Origin: Treponema sp. OMZ 790
GTDB taxonomy: Bacteria > Spirochaetota > Spirochaetia > Treponematales > Treponemataceae
Reading direction: 5' to 3'
Length of the DNA: 64,000 bases
NCBI RefSeq assembly: GCF_024181285.1
Contig: NZ_CP051201.1
Span: forward strand, 62,001 to 126,000
The position numbers and the translations under genes are program-made. The notes beneath the pieces were generated by a model. It was given only the letters and a program-made list of their open reading frames with translations. It made no database searches and was not told the DNA's origin. Below, one piece after another: positions 17,991 to 27,698 of the stretch; positions within the stretch are counted from its first letter, which is position 1, and each line of letters begins with the position of its first letter.

Positions 17991-19505
17991 TTAATAGTTT
18001 GAGCTGGAAGAATGGCTCATGTCTTTTAAGACAACATCGTGCGGTCCGCCTTCAATGATACTTGCCGAAGAAACTAATGTTATTTTTGCATCACGCTGGA
18101 ATTCGGGAATACTTAACACGCCGCAGTTACACATGGTTGAGCGTATTTTATTTAAGGTTACCGAAACATTGTCGTGAAGTTTTCCCGCATAGGGAACATA
18201 AGAGTCTACGCCCTCTTCAAATGAAAGCTTTTTCTCCCCGCCCGAATCGTAACGCTGCCAGTTTCTGGCTCTTGCGGAACCTTCTCCCCAGTATTCTTTC
18301 ATATAGTTTCCGTTGATTAAGACCTTGTTTGTCGGGCTTTCGTCAAAGCGGGCAAAGTAGCGGCCGAGCATACAAAAGTCGCTTCCCATAGCGAGGGCTA
18401 AGGTTATGTGATAGTCAAAAACAATTCCGCCGTCGGAGCATATCGGAATGTAAATGCCCTTCTTTTTAAAATATTCATCCCGGGCTTTGGCAACTTCAAT
18501 TACGGCAGTGGCCTGACCGCGTCCTATGCCCTTCGTTTCTCGGGTAATACAGATTGAGCCGCCTCCAATTCCGACCTTGATAAAATCGGCTCCTGCATCC
18601 GCTAAAAAATTAAAGCCGTCTGCATCGACAACATTTCCGGCTCCTATGGGGATTGCATCTCCGTATTTTTCTTTTACAAATTGAATGGTTTGTTTTTGCC
18701 AATCGCTGAAGCCGTCGGAAGAGTCGATGCAAAGTACATCGGCTCCGGCTTCAACAAGGGCGGGAACGCGTTCTTCATAATCGCGCGTGTTTATACCGGC
18801 TCCTACCATGTAGCGCTTTTTTTCGTCAAGGAGTTCGAGAGGGTTTTCCGTGTTACTTTCATAGTCTTTTCTAAAAACAAAGGCAACGAGGCAGCCTTTT
18901 TTGTCCAGAATGGGAAGAGAATTCAGCTTATATTCCCAGATAATGTCTTGAGCTTTTTTTAGGCTTATCCCTTCTTCTGCAACATGGAGCCGTTCTATGG
19001 GCGTCATAAATTCTTTTACTTTTGTATTTAAATTTGTGCGGCCTATGCGGTAATCTCTGCCTGTAACTACGCCCAAAAGTTTTCCGCGGCCTGTTCCGTC
19101 ATCGGTTACGGCGACAGTGGTATGGTCGGTTTTATCTTTTAAGTTTAAGACATCACTCAATTTTTGATCGGGTGTAAGGTTTGAATCGCTTTCAACAAAA
19201 CCGGCGCGATAGTTTTTTACTTTTGCAACCATCTTGGCTTCATTTTCTATTGATTGCGAGCCGAAAATAAAGGAAAGGCCTCCCTCTCTTGCAAGGGCAA
19301 TAGCCATATTATGATCTGAAACGGATTGCATAATCGAAGAGACCAGCGGAATATTTAAACTGATTTTAGGATTTTTTCCTTTTTTGTATTTTGTTAAAGG
19401 CGTTTTAAGGGAAACGGAATGCGGAATGTGTTCGACTCCCGAAAGGCGCGGGACCAATAAGTATTCGCTGAATGTATGCGAAGGTTCATCATAAAAAAAA
19501 GCCAT
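17991..19505 (-). CDS. guaB: Inosine-5'-monophosphate dehydrogenase
   Basis: A 504-residue IMPDH, which oxidises IMP to XMP with NAD for GMP synthesis. The catalytic loop [12 protein letters not shown] carries Cys319; a pair of CBS domains (about residues 95-225, with [20 protein letters not shown]) sits in the barrel at the usual place; the flap has the Arg-Tyr pair in NWQRYD, and [14 protein letters not shown] follows. The CBS region and length argue against GMP reductase. It is divergent from ileS with about 150 bases between them. Confidence 0.92.
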   Translation of the reverse strand: MAFFYDEPSHTFSEYLLVPRLSGVEHIPHSVSLKTPLTKYKKGKNPKISLNIPLVSSIMQSVSDHNMAIALAREGGLSFIFGSQSIENEAKMVAKVKNYRAGFVESDSNLTPDQKLSDVLNLKDKTDHTTVAVTDDGTGRGKLLGVVTGRDYRIGRTNLNTKVKEFMTPIERLHVAEEGISLKKAQDIIWEYKLNSLPILDKKGCLVAFVFRKDYESNTENPLELLDEKKRYMVGAGINTRDYEERVPALVEAGADVLCIDSSDGFSDWQKQTIQFVKEKYGDAIPIGAGNVVDADGFNFLADAGADFIKVGIGGGSICITRETKGIGRGQATAVIEVAKARDEYFKKKGIYIPICSDGGIVFDYHITLALAMGSDFCMLGRYFARFDESPTNKVLINGNYMKEYWGEGSARARNWQRYDSGGEKKLSFEEGVDSYVPYAGKLHDNVSVTLNKIRSTMCNCGVLSIPEFQRDAKITLVSSASIIEGGPHDVVLKDMSHSSSSNY

Positions 19506-19653
19506 AGATCACCTCGAAAATAAATTTGTTAATGATATAATTTTTTACAAAAAAAATCAAGGACGCTGATTTTTCATTTTGCCGGAGGCGTTGTATAATT
19601 TAGAAAAAAATAGTATAATTCTTGACTGTAATTTTTGTATTTTGGAGTTTTTA

Positions 19654-22600
19654 ATGTATAAGCCCGTAGACCCTAAGGTTGATTTTGCAAAACAAGAAGA
19701 AGAAGTTTTAAAATTTTGGGAAAAAAATGACGTGTTTAAAAAATCCGTTTCGTCCCGTGACGGCCGGGATAATTATATTTTCTTTGACGGCCCGCCCTTT
19801 GCCACAGGACTGCCTCACTTCGGCCACTTTGTGCCCGGAACAATTAAGGATATTATTCCGCGATATAAAACGATGAAGGGTTTTAAGGTTGAGCGCCGTT
19901 TTGGGTGGGACTGCCACGGTCTTCCAGTTGAAAACTTAATCGAAAAAGAACTCGGACTCAATTCAAAAACCGACATAGAAAAATACGGTATAGATAAATT
20001 TAACGAGGCCTGCCGTGCAAGCGTTTTACGTTATGTAAAAGAGTGGAGAGAGACTATTACACGCTTAGGCCGATGGATCGATTTTGAAAACGATTATAAG
20101 ACCATGGAGCCTGCCTTTATGGAATCCATTTGGTGGGTGATGAAAAGCCTTTGGGAAAAAGGCCTCTTGTACGAGGGCTACTATATTCTTCCGTATTGTC
20201 CGAGATGCTCTACTGTTCTTTCAAACCATGAGCTTAACTTGGGCGGCTACAAAGATGTCCACGACCCCGCAATAACGGTACGCTTTAAAACTCTTCCTCC
20301 GGTAAAGACTTCGCCTGCCGGTAAGGCCTTTGAGGTGAAAAATGCTCTTCCCTCCGAAACCTACCTTTTGGCATGGACAACCACTCCTTGGACTCTTCCG
20401 AGCAACCTCGGCCTTGCTGTGGGTGCCGATATCGATTATGCTTTAATAGAATATGACGGGGCTCACTATATAATTGCCGTTCCACGGCTTGAAGCTTATT
20501 TTGCAAAGAACGGAAAAGAAGAACCAAAAGAGTATAAGCTGATATGGACAAAGAAGGGAGCTGAGCTTGAAGGATTACGCTATGAGCCCCTCTTTCCTTA
20601 TTTTAAAAACTTGAGCTCAGACGAAGACGGAAAAAATGCTGAGTCCGGGCAGGGTGCTTTTAGGGTTTTAATAGGAGACTTTGTCACAACCGAAGACGGA
20701 ACGGGCATTGTTCATACGGCTCCCGGCTTCGGTGAAGACGATAACCGCATCTTTAAGGATACCGGAGTGCCGACTGTCTGCCCCGTCGATGCAGAATGTA
20801 AATTTACCCAAGAAGTACCCGACTATCAAGGTCTTTTTGTAAAGGATGCCGACAAGCAAATTATGGAAAGGTTAAAAACCGAAGGCAAACTTTTTAAGCG
20901 GGCTCAAATTTTGCACTCCTATCCTCATTGCTGGCGATGCTCAAGTCCCTTGATATACAGGGCTGTTGCAAGCCGGTTTGTTTCGGTTACAAAGATAAAG
21001 GACAAGCTCCTTAATGCCAACTCAAAAATAAATTGGCAGCCCGGCCATATAAAGACAGGCCGCTTCGGAAAGTGGCTTGAGGGAGCCCGTGACTGGGCTA
21101 TCAGCCGAAACCGGTATTGGGGAAATCCCATTCCGATTTGGAAGTGTGAAGAATGCGGCGAGAAGATTTGTGTAGGAAGCAGGGAAGAACTAAAAGAACT
21201 TTCAGGAGTCTTCCCCGATGATATGCATAAGCACTTTGTCGATAAGATAACTATGCCTTGCAAAAAATGCGGCGGAACGATGAAGCGTGTACCGGAAGTT
21301 TTGGATTGCTGGTTTGAGTCCGGTTCGATGCCCTATGCCCAACAGCACTATCCTTTTGAAAATAAAGAATACTTTGAAAAAAACTTCCCGGCCGATTTTA
21401 TTTCGGAAGGCTTGGATCAAACCAGAGGATGGTTTTATACCCTGACGATTTTGGCGGCAGCCCTCTTTGATGAACCTGCCTTTAAAAACTGTATTGTAAA
21501 CGGTCTTGTTCTTAATGAGGACGGGAAGAAGATGTCCAAGTCCTTACGTAACTACACCGACCCCAACGAGGTTATAAAGCAATTCGGTGCGGATGCCCTC
21601 CGTCTCTTTTTAATGAATTCGAATGTCGTAAAAGCTGATGATTTAAAATATTCGGATGAGGGAGTGCGTGATGTTCTTAAAGGAATTTTAATTCCTTTTT
21701 GGAACAGCTACAGTTTCTATATAACCTATGCCAATATCGACGGAGTAAGGCCTCCTCATAATGCAAAGGTCGACGGAAAGGACGAGGGAGTCGAAGAGTT
21801 TTTGGTAAAACTAAATAATCCCTTAGACTTGTGGATTCTATCGGTAACCGAAAAACTGGTTGCCGATGTAACGGAAGCTCTCGACAAGTATGACCTATCG
21901 CAAGCTATTCCGCCTATGGTCGAATACATTGACCTTTTAAATAACTGGTATATCCGCCGTTCGCGCCGCCGCTTTTGGAAGAGCGAAAATGACGGGGACA
22001 AGGCTCAGGCCTACGAAACCCTGTATAGAGCCTTAAAGAAATTCTCCCTTGTTGCCGCTCCGGTAGTACCCTTTATTACCGAAAGCATTTGGCAGAATTT
22101 GAGGACAGAAAAGGATGCTCTTTCCATTCATCTTGCAGACTACCCTGAGTACAACGATAAGATAAGAAACAGGGAGCTGGAATTTAAGATGCAAACAGTA
22201 CAAAAGGCTGTTTCTATGGGAAGAGCCTTACGCTATCAGTTTAACTTAAAAATAAGGCAGCCCTTAAAGGCAGTCGAAATAGTAACCCTCAATCCTGAAG
22301 AAAAAAGAGTTCTTCTGGAAATGGAAGAAAGCATAATCGAAGAGCTCAATGTTAAAGAGGTTATCTTCCATGAAAAAGAAGATGAACTTGTCGAGTATTC
22401 GGCCAAGGCTAATTTTAAGGTGCTCGGAAAAGAGCTTGGCCCTCTTATGAAAAAAGCCGCTGCCATTATCGAACAGATGAATTCAAGTGAGATTCAAAAT
22501 ATAATGGAGGGGGCTACTTTAAGTATCGACATTGAAGGAAAATCGGTCGAAATAACAGCCGATAAGATTGTAATAAACAGGATTGAAAAAGCTTCTTTAA

Positions 22601-22956
22601 AAATAGTAAATGAGGGTACACTTACGGTAGGCCTAAATACCGAACTTACTGAAGAACTTTTAATGGAAGGCTATATCAGAGATTTGGTAAGAGGCATTCA
22701 AACTTTGCGAAAAGAATGCGGCCTTGATGTTACCGATAGAATTAAACTTTATCTTTCAGCTTCTTCAAAAAATGCCGATAATAAAGAATTAGAAAAAGCC
22801 TTTGAGCTTTTTAAAGACTATGTTTGTGATGAAACCTTGACCGTGCAATCTTCTTGGCTTAAAACGAGAGACTTGAAAAAGCTCGGTTCAATTAAAACGA
22901 GTCTTGTTGAAGCCGGCGATTATGAATGGGAGATTGGAATTGAAAAGAATAATTAG
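19654..22956 (+). CDS. ileS: Isoleucyl-tRNA synthetase, eukaryote-like class
   Basis: A 1100-residue class I aminoacyl-tRNA synthetase. The HIGH-type motif is HFGH (residues 55-58) in FDGPPFATGLPHFGHFVPG, and KMSKS is at about residues 625-630 (EDGKKMSKSLRNYTDP). The DGPPFATGLPH form and the long C-terminal domain mark the IleS2 class shared with eukaryotes and some bacteria, often less sensitive to mupirocin; that last point is family knowledge, not visible here. Zinc-type cysteine pairs occur near residue 500 (CEECGEKIC) and 540 (CKKCGG). The start at 19654 has GGAG upstream. The next gene begins inside its last codons. Confidence 0.95.
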   Translation: MYKPVDPKVDFAKQEEEVLKFWEKNDVFKKSVSSRDGRDNYIFFDGPPFATGLPHFGHFVPGTIKDIIPRYKTMKGFKVERRFGWDCHGLPVENLIEKELGLNSKTDIEKYGIDKFNEACRASVLRYVKEWRETITRLGRWIDFENDYKTMEPAFMESIWWVMKSLWEKGLLYEGYYILPYCPRCSTVLSNHELNLGGYKDVHDPAITVRFKTLPPVKTSPAGKAFEVKNALPSETYLLAWTTTPWTLPSNLGLAVGADIDYALIEYDGAHYIIAVPRLEAYFAKNGKEEPKEYKLIWTKKGAELEGLRYEPLFPYFKNLSSDEDGKNAESGQGAFRVLIGDFVTTEDGTGIVHTAPGFGEDDNRIFKDTGVPTVCPVDAECKFTQEVPDYQGLFVKDADKQIMERLKTEGKLFKRAQILHSYPHCWRCSSPLIYRAVASRFVSVTKIKDKLLNANSKINWQPGHIKTGRFGKWLEGARDWAISRNRYWGNPIPIWKCEECGEKICVGSREELKELSGVFPDDMHKHFVDKITMPCKKCGGTMKRVPEVLDCWFESGSMPYAQQHYPFENKEYFEKNFPADFISEGLDQTRGWFYTLTILAAALFDEPAFKNCIVNGLVLNEDGKKMSKSLRNYTDPNEVIKQFGADALRLFLMNSNVVKADDLKYSDEGVRDVLKGILIPFWNSYSFYITYANIDGVRPPHNAKVDGKDEGVEEFLVKLNNPLDLWILSVTEKLVADVTEALDKYDLSQAIPPMVEYIDLLNNWYIRRSRRRFWKSENDGDKAQAYETLYRALKKFSLVAAPVVPFITESIWQNLRTEKDALSIHLADYPEYNDKIRNRELEFKMQTVQKAVSMGRALRYQFNLKIRQPLKAVEIVTLNPEEKRVLLEMEESIIEELNVKEVIFHEKEDELVEYSAKANFKVLGKELGPLMKKAAAIIEQMNSSEIQNIMEGATLSIDIEGKSVEITADKIVINRIEKASLKIVNEGTLTVGLNTELTEELLMEGYIRDLVRGIQTLRKECGLDVTDRIKLYLSASSKNADNKELEKAFELFKDYVCDETLTVQSSWLKTRDLKKLGSIKTSLVEAGDYEWEIGIEKNN

Positions 22957-23785
22957 AAATACCCTTGCTGCACTTATTGTTATTTTGGTTTTTGCTTCGT
23001 GTAAGACCGCTCCTCCTCTTCCGGGGATTGTAAGACCTTTCGGTATGGTAGGCGATAATGCAGATATGTATATTTATATGCCTATTGAGAAAAATAAAAG
23101 GATAGCAGAACCCATTTTGACTTCAGTTGGGGGAGATGCCATGAAGCAGGCCCTTAGCAGGACAACAGCTGTTTATTCAGGCGTATTTGTAAAGAGCGGT
23201 TTGCCCGAAATCAGGATTTGCTCCACCGGTAAATATCCGTATGGAGTAACTGACAGTATTTTTAAGAAAAAAAACGGCTGGGAACCTAAAAAGACAAAGG
23301 AAAAATATAAATATTATACATCCCCTTATATTGATGTTTCTATTCCTTCTCCTCAGATAGCATGCTTGGTGCTTGGGCCGGATGACAGACTAAGTATGGA
23401 AGCCTTTTTGGGAAAATTGGCTCAGCCCGAAGAAGCCGTATTTTCTCAACGCTTTGATGCTCTTGTTAATTCCGGCTCACAGGATATAGGAATTTTTGTA
23501 AAGAATGGAGACTTTTTTTTGGATCAAATTATAGGTGTTCAACTCGGCCTTCCCGTAGGCGTGATAGAAATGTATTTAAAAAAGAATTCGGGAGCCGAAG
23601 GCGAATATATATATGATTTGAGTGTTGAAACAAAAAATGTGATGACGGCTTCTTTGTTAAAACTGTTTTTTAAAAAACAACTTAAAGCCGATGTTAGGAT
23701 TGAAGAAAACAAACTGATTATAGAGAATAGATCAGTTAGCGAATCTAAAATTATTGCAATAATAAAATCTTTATATAATTATTAA
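22940..23785 (+). CDS. Lipoprotein of unknown function
   Basis: A 281-residue protein starting at a TTG (22940) with GGGAG 7 bases upstream, overlapping the end of ileS by 17 bases. The start gives a lipoprotein signal ending VFASCK. The body is mixed alpha/beta with no motif I recognise; a segment FFKKQLKADVRIEENKLII near the end suggests a beta-rich domain. A similar TAPPLPG segment just after the cysteine is common in treponemal lipoproteins. Translational overlap suggests it is transcribed with ileS. Other in-frame starts (ATG 22922) lack a ribosome binding site. Confidence 0.7.
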   Translation: MKRIIRNTLAALIVILVFASCKTAPPLPGIVRPFGMVGDNADMYIYMPIEKNKRIAEPILTSVGGDAMKQALSRTTAVYSGVFVKSGLPEIRICSTGKYPYGVTDSIFKKKNGWEPKKTKEKYKYYTSPYIDVSIPSPQIACLVLGPDDRLSMEAFLGKLAQPEEAVFSQRFDALVNSGSQDIGIFVKNGDFFLDQIIGVQLGLPVGVIEMYLKKNSGAEGEYIYDLSVETKNVMTASLLKLFFKKQLKADVRIEENKLIIENRSVSESKIIAIIKSLYNY

Positions 23786-23801
23786 CCTATAGGAGTTTAA
23801 G

Positions 23802-24050
23802 ATGCCAACTTATGAGTATGTCTGCGATTCTTGCGGTCATGATTTTGAGGTTTTTCAGCGGATGAGTGATGAGCCTGTATCTGTCTGTCCTGAGTGCGGT
23901 AAGCCTGTAAGACGAGTTATTTCGGGAGGCTTAGGAATTAATTTTAGAGGCTCCGGTTTTTATGTAAACGATTCCTCGTCTGCATCAAAGTCTGCTTCAG
24001 GCGGCTGTTCAGGTTGTTCCTCTTCTTCATGTTCATCTTGTAAGCACTAG
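23802..24050 (+). CDS. FmdB-type zinc ribbon protein
   Basis: An 82-residue protein opening PTYEYVCDSCGHDFEVFQRM and followed by CPECGKPVRRVISGG, the FmdB/CxxC_CxxC_SSSS family regulatory-protein pattern with two CxxC knuckles. The tail is Ser/Gly/Cys-rich (GCSGCSSSSC), as usual for this family. Its role is a putative zinc-binding regulator and is not established. AGGAG precedes the ATG by 6 bases; the next gene follows after 4 bases. Confidence 0.85.
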   Translation: MPTYEYVCDSCGHDFEVFQRMSDEPVSVCPECGKPVRRVISGGLGINFRGSGFYVNDSSSASKSASGGCSGCSSSSCSSCKH

Positions 24051-24054
24051 ACCT

Positions 24055-24414
24055 ATGAGTTCAAATTTGAAAGGACATCAGCCTAAATTTTTTTGTGAAA
24101 ATTGCGGGCAGGAAGTAAAAAGAAACACGAAAGTTTGTCCTCATTGCGGCCGTTTTTTTGCTTCGGTAAGATGTCCTTCTTGTAATTATATGGGGCATAC
24201 GGATGAATTTATAAACGGATGCCCTTCATGCGGGTTTGCCGTAAGTTCCGATGCTTCGAAAAATACAAGAAAATATCATAAAAAAAAGTTAAAAGAAACT
24301 CGTTCAAAATATAAATCCAATAGATATGATGATCCTTTGCCTTGGTGGGTTTACAGTTTGGTTATAGGGTCTTTGACTCTACTGCTTGTGTATATCTTTT
24401 ATTTTAGGGCCTAG
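24055..24414 (+). CDS. Zinc ribbon protein with C-terminal membrane anchor
   Basis: A 119-residue protein with three CxxC-type zinc knuckle segments: CENCGQEVKRNTKVCPHCG, then RCPSCNYMG, then GCPSCGFAV. A basic linker (KKKLKETRSKYKSNR) leads to one transmembrane helix near residues 96-116. It is tail anchored with the zinc domains presumably cytoplasmic. Only 4 bases separate it from the FmdB gene, so the two zinc proteins are one unit. No known function. Confidence 0.75.
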   Translation: MSSNLKGHQPKFFCENCGQEVKRNTKVCPHCGRFFASVRCPSCNYMGHTDEFINGCPSCGFAVSSDASKNTRKYHKKKLKETRSKYKSNRYDDPLPWWVYSLVIGSLTLLLVYIFYFRA

Positions 24415-24417
24415 GAG

Positions 24418-25689
24418 TTACTCGTCCGCAAAGTGGGCTTTAATGGCTTGAATTCTTTCGAGTACATCAAAAAAAGCATCAACTATCTGCGGATCAAATT
24501 TTTTCCCTTGCATTTTTTTGATTTCTTTAAGAATGTTTTCTTCTGTCCAAGAATCTTTGTAGGAGCGTTTAGATGAAAGGGCATCATAAACATCAGCTAT
24601 TGCAACGATTCTGGCTCCAAGAGGAATTTCTTCACCTTTAAGACCTTTAGCAAATCCCGTTTGTCTGTCCTTTTTTAAAACTTTTCCTGTTTCTTCATCT
24701 ATATGCCCCGGGTATCCTGTTCCATCCCAGTTTTCATGATGACGGAGAGCTATTTCTCTTGAAAGTTTATCGAGAGGCGATTCATCATCATTGAATAGAC
24801 GGGCTCCAAGCCAAGTGTGTGTTTTCATTATTGAAAATTCTTCATCGGTCAATTTGCCTGCTTTTTTTAAAATAGTATCGGAGATTGCAACCTTGCCTAC
24901 ATCGTGAAGCATTGATGCAATCTTTAAGGAGTCTCTGTATTTTGTTTGTTCGGACATGGGAATCTTATTGTTAAAAGCCCATCGGTCGTAAATCTCAACA
25001 GAGTAATTTGCTACCCTGTTTACATGCATTCCCGTTTCCCGCGGATCGCGAAGTTCAGCCATTTTAATCATGCGCAAAACCATCGACCTTGTTAAAAAAG
25101 CATGTTCAAGAGCTATGCCTGCATTTGAAGCAAAGTGGCTTAAATAGATTTCATCATCATGAGAAAAAGATTTTGTATTTCTGTCTTTGTCAAGGGCATT
25201 TAAAACTTGGAGAACTCCTAGAAGCATACCCGACATTGAAAGAATAGGAATGGTTAAATTGGAAACGGTTTTATATCCGGTTTTTTTATCCGTTTCTTTT
25301 CCGAATTTATAAGGCAAATTTGGATCTATGTTGTAAACATCCGGAACGTTTACCAGTTTTTTTGTATTTGCTGCACAGCCTGCAATGCTTAAATTGTTTA
25401 TAGGGAAGTCAAAGAAAATGTAAGGAAGTTTTTTACCTGCCGGAAGTTTTTTTTGTAGGGTATCATTTTGGGCATACCTAATTGCAAGTCTGTCTCCGTC
25501 AGCTATATATATTGACCCCGCATCGGCATTTACTACACTGCGGGCTTCTGTGAGTATCTGTTCTAAAAGAACATCAACGTCTTGAACGCTGTGTATTAAA
25601 GATTCTGTTTCAAGTATTTTGATGAGAATTTCTTCTTTAGTGAGTGCCTTATAGCTGTCTCCTGCAATCATCATTATATTATAATACAT
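24418..25689 (-). CDS. GAF plus HD-GYP domain protein, likely c-di-GMP phosphodiesterase
   Basis: A 423-residue cytoplasmic protein. Residues about 30-190 form a GAF sensor domain. The HD-GYP domain follows: HVNRVANYSVEIYD, MLHDVGKVAI, then ALRHHENWDGTGYPG, which contains HHE and the GYP residues, and IVAIADVYDALSSKRSYK. HD-GYP proteins hydrolyse c-di-GMP, so this is probably a signal-responsive phosphodiesterase. No membrane segment is seen. The start is an ATG soon after a TATAAT box, with several nearby ATG codons and no clear ribosome binding site, so the exact start is uncertain by five or six residues. Confidence 0.85.
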   Translation of the reverse strand: MYYNIMMIAGDSYKALTKEEILIKILETESLIHSVQDVDVLLEQILTEARSVVNADAGSIYIADGDRLAIRYAQNDTLQKKLPAGKKLPYIFFDFPINNLSIAGCAANTKKLVNVPDVYNIDPNLPYKFGKETDKKTGYKTVSNLTIPILSMSGMLLGVLQVLNALDKDRNTKSFSHDDEIYLSHFASNAGIALEHAFLTRSMVLRMIKMAELRDPRETGMHVNRVANYSVEIYDRWAFNNKIPMSEQTKYRDSLKIASMLHDVGKVAISDTILKKAGKLTDEEFSIMKTHTWLGARLFNDDESPLDKLSREIALRHHENWDGTGYPGHIDEETGKVLKKDRQTGFAKGLKGEEIPLGARIVAIADVYDALSSKRSYKDSWTEENILKEIKKMQGKKFDPQIVDAFFDVLERIQAIKAHFADE

Positions 25690-25735
25690 TATAGCAAAAA
25701 AGTCTATATTTTTTTAGAAGAATAAAATCCGCATT

Positions 25736-27025
25736 TTATTTGTGTATTAAATCGTAAAAATTTTCAAGATTATATATAAAGTGGATATTTTGAAAAAGAG
25801 CTAAACAGTTTTTATATGCGTAAGCATCCTTAAAATTTAAATTTGAGTAAGGTTTTTTAACGGTAAAAATCGGCGGAATTACGGTTGATGCTTTTGATTT
25901 GTGATATTCGGCAGCATTTATAATAGTCCCTTTTTTTCCTAAAATGCAGTCTTGCGTAAATTCAAGCTGCTTATATCCGAAATTTTGCAGGGTGCTTGTA
26001 CTTCCAACCGAACCTTTAAAAATTCCGCACATTTTAAACCCGTCGAAGTCTTCAAAAAGGTAGGAGAGCGCTTCGCCTTCGGCTAAAATGCGGCCTCCAT
26101 TTTCGGCGAATTTTTTAACGGCTGTTTTCAGCGGAATATTTTTTGAAAGTTCCTCTTTATATTTATTTATTTGCCCGCTCCCGAAATATAAAAAATCACA
26201 GTCAGGCAGCTCTGTATCTTTGAGAGGAGAAAAATAACTGACCTCAGTACTTTTTTTAAGTAAAAATATATTTTCGGAATAGTATAAATTAAAAGCCTCA
26301 TCCATTGCGATTGCAGTGCGTGCCTTTGTTTTTTTTATGTCTATCTTGGTACCGGTTTTAAGAGGCTGAAATAAGTTTAAAAGTTTTTGAATGTCTATAT
26401 TTTCTTTTACGATTTTATATAGAACATCTAAAAAATTTTTATCTTTCAGCCTTTCATCTATGTCCAGACCAAGTCCCGATTCTTCAATTTCAAATTCGGG
26501 GATTTTAGGAAAAAAACCCAAGACTTGCAGATCAAGGTTTCCTTCAATCATCTTTTTGTAAATAGGATAGAGTTTAGGATTGGTCTTGTTAAATATAATT
26601 CCCCTTATTCTGTTTTTTGAAAAATCGATCATTCCTTTTAGCTTAGGAATAATCGTAAACATCTCTCCCTGAGGTGCGTAGACCAATACGATACTGCTCC
26701 CGATTTTTTCTGCAGTATCAAATGAAGAGTTTTCAGAAGTAGAACCTATTCCGTCAAAGCACCCCATTACTCCCTCAATGAGAGCATATTCCGAGTTGGA
26801 AATATTAAGGGAAAACTCCATTCCTTTTTGCCCCATCATAAAGGGGTCGAGGTTTCCGGCTCTTTTACCTGAAATTATTTCGAGGATTTTCCTGTCCACT
26901 TGATCAGGACCTGTTTTAAAAGCCGAGATGTTAAGGCCTTCTTTTTTTAAAGAATAAAGAAGGGCTGAAGATACAATGGTTTTTCCCGAATTACTGTTAG
27001 GTGCAGATATCATTATTCCTTTCAT
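25736..27025 (-). CDS. CbiA/CobB-like amidotransferase with a disabled glutaminase site
   Basis: A 429-residue protein with the cobyrinate a,c-diamide synthase layout: an N-terminal ATP-binding domain (MISAPNSNSGKTIVSSALLY, FKTGPDQVD, NLDPFMMG, LIEGVMGCFDG) and a C-terminal class I glutaminase-like domain. CbiA amidates two acetates of a cobalt tetrapyrrole. In the glutaminase part the nucleophile of the normal AECGG block is replaced: the sequence reads LAEGEALSYL with Gly317 at the Cys position. The end reads FQNIHF where families have SYxHxHF, so a catalytic His seems lost too. It may use free ammonia, act on a different tetrapyrrole, or be non-functional. It lies 3 bases after the CbiL gene. 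Confidence 0.8.
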   Translation of the reverse strand: MKGIMISAPNSNSGKTIVSSALLYSLKKEGLNISAFKTGPDQVDRKILEIISGKRAGNLDPFMMGQKGMEFSLNISNSEYALIEGVMGCFDGIGSTSENSSFDTAEKIGSSIVLVYAPQGEMFTIIPKLKGMIDFSKNRIRGIIFNKTNPKLYPIYKKMIEGNLDLQVLGFFPKIPEFEIEESGLGLDIDERLKDKNFLDVLYKIVKENIDIQKLLNLFQPLKTGTKIDIKKTKARTAIAMDEAFNLYYSENIFLLKKSTEVSYFSPLKDTELPDCDFLYFGSGQINKYKEELSKNIPLKTAVKKFAENGGRILAEGEALSYLFEDFDGFKMCGIFKGSVGSTSTLQNFGYKQLEFTQDCILGKKGTIINAAEYHKSKASTVIPPIFTVKKPYSNLNFKDAYAYKNCLALFQNIHFIYNLENFYDLIHK

Positions 27026-27028
27026 CTG

Positions 27029-27697
27029 CTATTTTCCTTTTTGCTTGCGGGCAATAATTAAGGATATATAATTTTCGTCTTCTAAAATTTTTTCTTTTTC
27101 ATTTTTAGTGAGAATTGACTCCTCATCCATAGTTGCTCTTTTTATATAAGCATAGTCGAAATTATTATCTTCAAATTCTTTTAATATAATATTTTTTTGT
27201 TTAAATGTTTTTAAAAGAGCTATGGATGAAGATGAATTTAAAACGGATTCATCTAAGTGATCAGTTATAGTAAATACTTCTCCTTTTTCGGCAAGAGGAA
27301 TTTTTGCTCTTCCTGCGGCAGCGACAGCAGATGGAATTCCTGAAACAATTTGTAAATTGATTTGAGGATTTTTAAAATATGGCATCATATAAATAAAGGT
27401 GCTGTATATCATCGGATCCCCTATAGTTAGAATAACGGAGGCCGAATTTTCCTTTGTTTCGTTGATTATTTTCTCGGCTTGAATTTTATAGTCTTTATCG
27501 GAAACATTTCCCATAGGAAAATCGAGAAAAAAAATTTTTTTGTTTTTTATAAAATCCCGTACCGTATCTAAGGCCATGTTTTTCCCTTTATTGTTTGGAG
27601 CAAAAATAAGATCTGCATTTTCAAGGGTTTTTATTGCCTGCAATGTAAGATATTCCGGAGCTCCCGGGCCCGTTCCGACTGCAAAAATATTTTTCAT
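27029..27697 (-). CDS. cbiL: Precorrin-2 / cobalt-factor II C20-methyltransferase
   Basis: A 222-residue SAM-dependent tetrapyrrole methyltransferase. The GTGPGAPEYLTLQA start, TIGDPMIYSTF and SGIPSAVAAAGRAKIPLA blocks are typical of the CbiL/CobI branch that methylates C20 of the precorrin-2 ring. It lies between the chelatase and the CbiA-like gene with 1-3 base gaps, so the three are one operon. No other corrin genes are present in this window. Confidence 0.82.
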   Translation of the reverse strand: MKNIFAVGTGPGAPEYLTLQAIKTLENADLIFAPNNKGKNMALDTVRDFIKNKKIFFLDFPMGNVSDKDYKIQAEKIINETKENSASVILTIGDPMIYSTFIYMMPYFKNPQINLQIVSGIPSAVAAAGRAKIPLAEKGEVFTITDHLDESVLNSSSSIALLKTFKQKNIILKEFEDNNFDYAYIKRATMDEESILTKNEKEKILEDENYISLIIARKQKGK

Positions 27698-27698
27698 C